From CBDESN01 sp965242495 (GTDB taxonomy: Bacteria > Pseudomonadota > Alphaproteobacteria > MPNO01): a DNA stretch of 64,000 bases. The stretch lies in contig OZ251446.1 of assembly GCA_965242495.1 (NCBI GenBank), positions 3,472,001 through 3,536,000 on the forward strand, in the 5' to 3' direction. Positions 59,177 through 64,000 of the stretch are shown piece after piece. Position numbers and translations under genes: made by a program. The stretch's first letter is position 1. Every line of letters starts with the position of its first letter. The notes under the pieces were generated by a model. It was not told the origin of the DNA and made no database searches. It was given only the letters and a program-made list of their open reading frames with translations.

Positions 59177-59664
59177 CTCAACGGGCCGAAGACGGTGATG
59201 CGCGACGGCGCGATCTTGTACATGACCCGGACCTCGCCCGGCGACCGGTTGGGATAGGGCCTCCTGCCGACATAGGCCTCGGCCAGATCGTCGATATGCG
59301 CCGTCACCGCGCGGGCGCGCGCCGGGTCGGCGTCCTCCTCGTCGACGATCTCGACCACCCGGCCGTCCACGGACAGCCAGTGATACGGGTCCTTCGGGTC
59401 GATCGTCATCAGCGACAGGTCGGGGCGCGCGCGGAGGTTGACGTCCTTGATCCGGCCTTTGGCCGAGTTGACGTAGAGATGCGTATCGTCGCAGCTGCGC
59501 CAGACGACCGTCAGATGCGGCGGCCCGCCGCCCCGCAGCGTCGCCAGCGTGGCGTAGACCGGCTCGTCCAGCAGGCGGCGTCGCTCCGGGGCCAGGTCGG
59601 CCAGCGTCCCGATCCGTTCCCGTTCCGCCGCCGGCAGCTTCAGCAGTGAGATCGCCATCCGCAT
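59173..59664 (-). CDS. F420-binding PPOX-class protein
   Basis: A 163-aa split-barrel protein of the pyridoxamine-5'-phosphate-oxidase-like family, TIGR F420-type: EPVYATLATLRGGGPPHLTVVW, LYVNSAKGRIKDVNLR, and DPYHWLSVDGRVVEI. The GRIKDVNLR block resembles the cofactor-binding region of F420-dependent members. First gene of the fbiC operon, which supports an F420 function. Two start codons (59664 and 59658) are equally good. Confidence 0.8.
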   Translation of the reverse strand: MRMAISLLKLPAAERERIGTLADLAPERRRLLDEPVYATLATLRGGGPPHLTVVWRSCDDTHLYVNSAKGRIKDVNLRARPDLSLMTIDPKDPYHWLSVDGRVVEIVDEEDADPARARAVTAHIDDLAEAYVGRRPYPNRSPGEVRVMYKIAPSRITVFGPLR

Positions 59665-59765
59665 CCTCGTCGGCGCCGCGGCGCCGGAGCCGGAACCGTA
59701 GCAACGCGGTCCCGCGGTTTCAAGGAGATGGACGCCGGCGCCGCCGCCGGGCTAGGATCGGTGGG

Positions 59766-60878
59766 ATGACGGGCCGGACGATCGCCGTACTCGGGGCGGG
59801 GCATGGCGGCTGCGCGGCGGCGGGCGAGCTGGGCGCGCGCGGCTTCGCCGTCCGGCTGCACGCCCGGCGCCCGGACCGGCTGCGCGCGATCGAGGCGCAG
59901 GGCGGCGTCCGGCTGCGCGGCGCGCGCGAGGGACTGTTCCCCGTGGCCCGCATGACGACCGACGTGGCCGATGCGATCGACGGGGCCGATCTGATCATGC
60001 TGGTCGTGCCGTCGGTGGCGCACGGATATTACGCCCGCGCCCTGGCGCCCCTGATCGGCCCCGAGACGGCGGTGTTCCTCAATCCCGGGCATACCGGCGG
60101 CGGGCTCCATTTCGTCCGCGAGCTGCGCCGGGCGGGTTACGCCGGCGAGGCGAGGACCTGCGAGACGACGACCATCACCTATCTCTCGCGTCTGGAGGCG
60201 GAGGCGACGGTCGGACTCTACAGCTACACCCGGCGGCTGATGTTCGCCGCCTTTCCCGGCCGCCACGTCGATGCGCTGTTCGAGCTGGTGAAGCCGCTCC
60301 ACCCCGGGATCGTCAAGGCGTCGAGCGTGCTGGAGACCGGGCTCGCCAACGTCAACGCGGTCTTCCATCCGCCGGGCATGTTGATGAACGCCGGCTGGAT
60401 CGAGCATACCGGCGGCGACTTCCTGTTCTACAAGGAAGGCATCACCGACGCGGTGGGCCGGGTGGTCGCGGCGATCGACGCCGAGCGCATGGCCGTGGCC
60501 GCCGCGCTCGGCGTCCCCGCGGCGTCGTTTCTCGACAACTTCCACCGGCTGGGGCTGACGACGCGGGAGGCGCGCGACTCGGGCTCGATCGCCGAAGCCT
60601 GCCGACGGAGCGCGCCCAACGCCACCGTCGCGAGCCCGCCTTCGCTCGATCACCGCTACGTCCATGAGGACGTGGGCCACGGGCTGGTTCCGATGGCGGC
60701 CCTCGGCCGGCTCGCGGGCGCGCCGACGCCCATGATCGACGCCCATATCCGCCTGTTGTCCGCGGCCATGGGCATCGACTACGCCGCCGCCGGCCTCTCG
60801 CTCGACGGCATGGGGCTCGCCGGCGTGGCTGCGCGGGAACTCGCGCGTTTCGTCGAGGAAGGATCGCTCGCGTCATGA
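59766..60878 (+). CDS. Opine/octopine dehydrogenase-like protein
   Basis: A 370-aa NAD(P)-dependent protein. The Rossmann N-terminus is IAVLGAGHGGCAAAGEL; LIMLVVPSVAHGYY follows. The C-terminal octopine-DH domain has NVNAVFHPPGMLMNAGWIEHTGGDFLFYKEG with the catalytic His. Members reduce imines of amino acids with 2-oxo acids. Divergent from the PPOX gene; the stop overlaps the enolase-like gene. Confidence 0.83.
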   Translation: MTGRTIAVLGAGHGGCAAAGELGARGFAVRLHARRPDRLRAIEAQGGVRLRGAREGLFPVARMTTDVADAIDGADLIMLVVPSVAHGYYARALAPLIGPETAVFLNPGHTGGGLHFVRELRRAGYAGEARTCETTTITYLSRLEAEATVGLYSYTRRLMFAAFPGRHVDALFELVKPLHPGIVKASSVLETGLANVNAVFHPPGMLMNAGWIEHTGGDFLFYKEGITDAVGRVVAAIDAERMAVAAALGVPAASFLDNFHRLGLTTREARDSGSIAEACRRSAPNATVASPPSLDHRYVHEDVGHGLVPMAALGRLAGAPTPMIDAHIRLLSAAMGIDYAAAGLSLDGMGLAGVAARELARFVEEGSLAS

Positions 60879-62029
60879 AGATCACCGGGATCGACGTCTA
60901 CCGGATCGGCCTGCCGGTCCGGCGCGCCCATAGCTGGGCCGGGAACTATTCGCCGATCGGGCAGGGTTACGTCGTCGTCCGGCTGCATGTCGAGGGCGGC
61001 GTCTACGGCCTCGGCGAGGCGCAGGTGCTGAAGGATTGGGGCGGCGAGTTCGGCTCCCGATACGGCGAGACGTCCAAGACCACCGCCGTCCTGATCGAGG
61101 AGTATCTGGCGCCGCTGATCGTCGGCGAGGACGTGCGCGAGATCCAGAACGTCAACGCCAAGATGGACAGGTTCGTCAAAGGCTACCCCTACGCCAAGGC
61201 GGCGATCGACGTGGCCATGCACGACGCGGTGGGCAAGATCTACGGCCTGCCCTGCTACCAGCTGCTCGGCGGGCTGGTGCGCCGCGAGATCCCGATCGCC
61301 CATTCCGTCGGGATCATGGACAACCGCGCCGCGGTCGAAGAGGTTCGCCAGGTCCGGGACGAGGGCGTCACCTGCGTCAAGCTCAAGGTCGGGCGCGACA
61401 TGAAGCGCGACCTCGAACTGGTCGAGATGGTGCGGAAGGCGGCCCCCGACATCCGCATCCGGGTGGACGCCAACCAGGGCTACCGCAGCTGGAAGGAGGC
61501 GCTCAAGGCGGTCCGGATCATGGCCCGGTCCGACATCTGGTATCTGGAGCAGCCTTGCGAGGGGCTGGAAGGCATGGCGCGGGTGGCCCAGAACACCGAC
61601 GTCCCGATCATGGCCGACGAGGGCGCGTGGAACGCCCACGACGTGCTCCGCATCCTCCGCGCCGACGCCTGCGAGATGATCTCCTGCTACTACACCAAGG
61701 CGGGCGGGCTGATGAAGTCCAAGAAGTTGCTCGCCCTGGCCGAGACCGGCGGCCTCCAATGCGACGTCAACGGCTCGGCCGAGATGGGGGTGGGCAATGC
61801 GGCCAACCTCCACCTCGCGGCGTCGTCGGAGATCGTCGAACTGCCGGGCACGATCACCGTCACCTCGACCGCCGAGACGCCGCGCAGCAGGATCGCCGGT
61901 CATTGGTATCTCGACGACATCATCGCCGAGCCGTTCGCGTTCCGCGACGGCTGCCTGATCGTCCCCGACGGCCCCGGCCTCGGCGTCGAGCTGGACGAGG
62001 CCAAGCTCGAGAAATACCGGATCGGTTGA
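60875..62029 (+). CDS. Mandelate racemase/muconate lactonizing-type enolase-superfamily enzyme
   Basis: A 384-aa TIM-barrel enzyme. CVKLKVGRD gives the base Lys; metal ligands are in RVDANQGY, YLEQPC and MADEG; a second Lys is in YYTKAGG. The capping domain (1-120) is typical. This MLE-like set removes an alpha proton from a carboxylate. The 4-bp overlap with the opine-dehydrogenase-like gene and the 3-bp gap to the LLM gene tie three enzymes together. Confidence 0.85.
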   Translation: MKITGIDVYRIGLPVRRAHSWAGNYSPIGQGYVVVRLHVEGGVYGLGEAQVLKDWGGEFGSRYGETSKTTAVLIEEYLAPLIVGEDVREIQNVNAKMDRFVKGYPYAKAAIDVAMHDAVGKIYGLPCYQLLGGLVRREIPIAHSVGIMDNRAAVEEVRQVRDEGVTCVKLKVGRDMKRDLELVEMVRKAAPDIRIRVDANQGYRSWKEALKAVRIMARSDIWYLEQPCEGLEGMARVAQNTDVPIMADEGAWNAHDVLRILRADACEMISCYYTKAGGLMKSKKLLALAETGGLQCDVNGSAEMGVGNAANLHLAASSEIVELPGTITVTSTAETPRSRIAGHWYLDDIIAEPFAFRDGCLIVPDGPGLGVELDEAKLEKYRIG

Positions 62030-62032
62030 CGG

Positions 62033-63022
62033 ATGCGCCTGCGCCCCGGCGTCAGCTTCGACGGGTTCCAGGCCTTCGGCCCGGCCCTGGACGCCGCGCG
62101 CCGGGCGGTCGAGGCGGGCGCGGAGAGCCTGTGGATGGCCGAACATCTCGGCTACCGCCAGTCGCTGGTCTCCTGCGCCGCCTTCGCCATGGCCACCGAG
62201 CGCGCCGTCGTGGTGCCGACCGCAATCAGCCCCCATATGTGGCATCCGATGCCGGTGGCGATGGCGATGGCCACCATCGCCGAGGCCGCGCCCGGGCGGG
62301 CGGCGATCGCCCTCGGCGCCGGCAACCCGCTGTTCCTGCGCGAATCGGGAATCGAGATCGAGAAGCCGGTGCGGGCGATGCGCGAATTCGTCGCCTGCCT
62401 CGACGCGCTGTGGTCGGGCGAGGCGGTCCGGTTCGACGGCGAGACCGTGCGGCTCGACGGCGCCCGGATGGCGTTCCGCCCGCCGGCGCGGGTGCCGGTC
62501 TACGTCGCGGCGATGGGCGAGCGTATGCTCGACCTCGCCGGGCGGATCGGCGACGGCGTGGCGCTGTCGGCCGGGCTGTCGGCGGCGTATGCGCGCCGGT
62601 CGCTGGAGATCTGCGCGGCCGGGGCGGCGGCGGCGGGCCGCGACCCGGCGGCCCTCCGCAAGGCGGCCTACCTCCTCACCGCGGTGTCGGAGAACGGCGC
62701 CGATGCGGTCGAGCTGACGCGCGGCAAGCTCGCCTTCCTGATGCGCAACGACTTCCTGGCCGAGAACGTCCGGCGGTCCGGCATCCCGATCGACCGCGAG
62801 GCGGTCGTCGATGCGGTCCGGCGCCGCGACCTCGAGGCCGCGGCGCGGCTGATCCCGGACGAGGCCGTCGAGGCGTTCGCCGTCGCGGGCGCGCCGCGCG
62901 ACTGCCGCGCGCGGCTGGAGGCCTATCTCGCCGCCGGCGTGGACGAACCGATCCTGCTGATCCTGGGCGAGGCGGCCGAGCAGACCCTGGCCCTCGCCCT
63001 GCTGCGCGAACTCGCCGCCTGA
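62033..63022 (+). CDS. LLM-class F420-dependent oxidoreductase-like protein
   Basis: A 329-aa luciferase-like TIM barrel, close to 5,10-methylene-tetrahydromethanopterin-reductase-type proteins: GAESLWMAEHLGY, TAISPHMWHPMPVAMAMATIAE, IALGAGNPLF, and VPVYVAAMGERMLDLAGRIGDGVAL. F420 use is inferred from the class and from the F420 operon 3 kb away; FMN use is the alternative. Last gene of the three-gene plus-strand unit. Confidence 0.85.
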   Translation: MRLRPGVSFDGFQAFGPALDAARRAVEAGAESLWMAEHLGYRQSLVSCAAFAMATERAVVVPTAISPHMWHPMPVAMAMATIAEAAPGRAAIALGAGNPLFLRESGIEIEKPVRAMREFVACLDALWSGEAVRFDGETVRLDGARMAFRPPARVPVYVAAMGERMLDLAGRIGDGVALSAGLSAAYARRSLEICAAGAAAAGRDPAALRKAAYLLTAVSENGADAVELTRGKLAFLMRNDFLAENVRRSGIPIDREAVVDAVRRRDLEAAARLIPDEAVEAFAVAGAPRDCRARLEAYLAAGVDEPILLILGEAAEQTLALALLRELAA

Positions 63023-63084
63023 CCCCGCGTCTCCCGCTCCGGCCCGGGAAGCGCCCGCCGGCCGTCCCGGCGGCGAAAAAACGA

Positions 63085-63190
63085 TGGTTTTATTGTTTTT
63101 CAATGGGTTATGCCGAGAAAACAGGGAAAAAGCAAGGCCGAAACCGGCCAAAACCAGGGCGATAGCAGGCCGAAAGCAGAGGCGATTCGC
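63085..63190. repeat. Pyrimidine-rich intergenic element, copy B (inverted)
   Basis: On the minus strand it reads as the T-rich tract of 44598-44695, including GCTTTTTCCCTGTTTT and a following TAACCCATTGAAAAACAA. It lies about 100 bp downstream of the minus-strand promoter at 63292-63320. Confidence 0.7.
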
Positions 63191-63291
63191 GACGGGAAAC
63201 GGGCGAATCCCGGTCCGGCGGGCGGGCGATCCTGGGGCCAATCCTGTCTCTCCTCGTTTCGGCGCCGCGCCGCGGGGCTTCCTTGAGGGAG

Positions 63292-63320
63292 AACATAATG
63301 CGGGCGCCCCTTCTTGTCAA
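63292..63320 (-). promoter_or_regulatory. Strong sigma-70-type promoter, minus strand
   Basis: On the minus strand TTGACA (63315-63320), 17-bp spacer, TATGTT (63292-63297). It points into the pyrimidine-rich element, as the promoter at 44335 does toward copy A. Confidence 0.7.
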
Positions 63321-63493
63321 GCACAAACAGAGAACATTTTTTCGCCGCGGGGAGACTCCGCCCCGAAAGCGCCGGCTTGTCCAGGAAATGACGGATTCTT
63401 GGCGCGGCCGTCAATACAAGCCCGGTCATTCCCCCGGTCGGGGCCTGTGACGTCGGCCCGAGGGAGACCGTCGCGGCCCCCCCCCCCCTCGTC

Positions 63494-63513
63494 ATTCCCG
63501 CGAAAGCGGGAAT
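63494..63513. repeat. 20-bp palindromic repeat, single copy
   Basis: Exact ATTCCCGCGAAAGCGGGAAT following a run of C, as in the 154-bp array. Confidence 0.88.
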
Positions 63514-63608
63514 CCAGGGCGGGAAAGGACGGGGCCTTGGCGTCCGCCTCGAGCCGACATCACGGGCCCTTCGGCCCCATGGAAGCAGGAAGCGGGATAC
63601 GAATATGG

Positions 63609-63639
63609 ATTCCCGCTTTCGAGCGTGTGAAGAAATCCC
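63609..63639. repeat. Hybrid of half palindrome and IS terminal repeat
   Basis: ATTCCCGCTTTCG joined to AGCGTGTGAAGAAATCCC. The segment to 63665 is the inverted match of 4440-4523. Confidence 0.7.
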
Positions 63640-63856
63640 GGCATGTCCGCGTGGGCGTCGGTTCAGCCGAATCCCCGAGCGCGCGGAGCCTGCCCCCGCG
63701 AAAGCGGGGGAATGATGAGGGAGGCCCGTGACGATGGCCCGAGGGAGGCCGTCGCGGCCCCCCCCCTCGTCATTACGGCTTCCCTCGGGCCGTCGTCACA
63801 GGCCCCTCGTCCTCACGGAAACAGGAATCGAGATACGAATATGGATTCCCGCTTTC

Positions 63857-64000
63857 GAGCGTGTGAAGAAACTCTTGGCGTTTGGGATGGGTCGTGATTC
63901 TGTGGGTTTGTTCGTTGGTTTGAGTGGGAGGGTTGTTATGTCGGTTTTGGGAGGTGCTCGCTGCATGCGCCCGAATCGTCATCAGTTGGAGTGGCGGATG
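63857..64000 (+). mobile_element. Second IS1182-family copy, left end only
   Basis: The terminal repeat AGCGTGTGAAG starts at 63858, directly after ATTCCCGCTTTCG, again inside the core of a 20-bp palindrome. It is followed by the same leader as the first IS and by the transposase start. The element leaves the window at its right edge, so its completeness is unknown. Confidence 0.85.
63938..64000 (+). CDS. IS1182-family transposase, N-terminal fragment cut by window edge
   Basis: The first 21 codons read MSVLGGARCMRPNRHQLEWR and one more Met, against MSVVGGARCMRPDRHQLEWR in the complete copy at 2980-4278. GGGAGGG precedes the ATG as in the first copy. Confidence 0.85.
   Translation, partial: MSVLGGARCMRPNRHQLEWRM

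Larger units (their letters stand above)
63023..63937. other. Intergenic region of repeats and regulatory elements
   Basis: No convincing protein gene. In order it contains copy B of the pyrimidine-rich element (63085-63190), a minus-strand promoter (63292-63320), a single palindrome (63494-63513), a hybrid half-palindrome/IS-end repeat (63609-63639), a REP-like inverted repeat (63733-63753), and the left end of an IS from 63857. Confidence 0.6.

Noticed and set aside
60779..63241. 820-codon minus-strand ORF opposite the enolase and LLM genes
   Set aside because: Shadow frame with low-complexity Arg/Asp/His sequence; both genes on the other strand have complete families.
63084..63731. 215-codon plus-strand ORF near the right end
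   Set aside because: Runs through the pyrimidine-rich element, a promoter and palindromes; it is translated repeat sequence.

Overview
The window is GC-rich DNA with short operons, frequent 4-bp start/stop overlaps (ATGA, GTGA, TTGA) and gene families typical of Alphaproteobacteria: SecB, hopanoid genes, a UbiD-family protein, phytanoyl-CoA dioxygenase-like proteins, a TauE/SafE permease and a mandelate-racemase-like enzyme. A Rhodospirillales-like lineage is my inference. No rRNA, tRNA or CRISPR array was seen.

Region 1 (1-8770) is accessory DNA. A cassette occurs three times. Each copy has a minus-strand chimeric relic (acyl-CoA dehydrogenase N-terminus joined to an uncharacterised FYGLCGRERL domain), then a plus-strand PD-(D/E)XK nuclease-like gene, then a papain/C39-like cysteine peptidase gene. 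Only the third peptidase is intact; the first two are cut at the same codon by the same short repeat. An IS1182-type element sits between copies 2 and 3, inside a 20-bp palindrome (ATTCCC-N8-GGGAAT). That palindrome is scattered through the window and amplified into two tandem arrays (8.19-8.57 kb and 20.3-21.0 kb). A second copy of the same IS begins at the right edge, also inside such a palindrome. A two-repeat FYGLCGRERL protein and an unrecognised 317-aa protein close the region.

Region 2 (8.77-30.9 kb) is a metabolic mosaic. It holds a 4-hydroxybenzoyl-CoA reductase operon (hcrC-hcrA-hcrB with its extra Fe-S loop), an AT-rich methyltransferase + AlkB pair, an amidohydrolase, secB, and an orphan beta-class DNA methyltransferase behind a membrane pentapeptide-repeat protein and a toxin-antitoxin relic. 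Further genes are an MFS exporter, egtD, a minus-strand UbiD / carboxymuconolactone-decarboxylase-like / SDR / PhyH operon, an MDR reductase + mmsA pair, and a TauE/SafE permease.

Region 3 (31.0-44.1 kb) interleaves hopanoid genes (hpnB, hpnC, hpnM, hpnH, hpnG and a fused hpnD-squalene hopene cyclase gene) with a complete set of 2-aminoethylphosphonate genes: PEP mutase fused to a nucleotidyltransferase, phosphonopyruvate decarboxylase, and a frameshifted AEP aminotransferase. A free-standing nucleotidyltransferase and a PhyH oxygenase are also present. The layout suggests a phosphonate-decorated membrane lipid, possibly a hopanoid. hpnE is absent from the window.

Region 4 (44.1-63.9 kb) starts with a repeat-like intergenic element carrying a strong promoter and an early terminator, then a NaChBac-type sodium channel. 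A long plus-strand catabolic operon follows: recombinase-like HTH protein, NMT1-type ABC importer, Rieske oxygenase, two SDRs, cupin, alpha/beta hydrolase, TPP enzyme and aspartate dehydrogenase. Next is a translationally coupled F420 operon on the minus strand (PPOX-type flavoprotein, fbiC, npdG, cofE), then an opine-dehydrogenase-like gene, an enolase-superfamily gene and an F420-type LLM oxidoreductase. The right end is repeats, a second copy of the intergenic element, and the start of the second IS.
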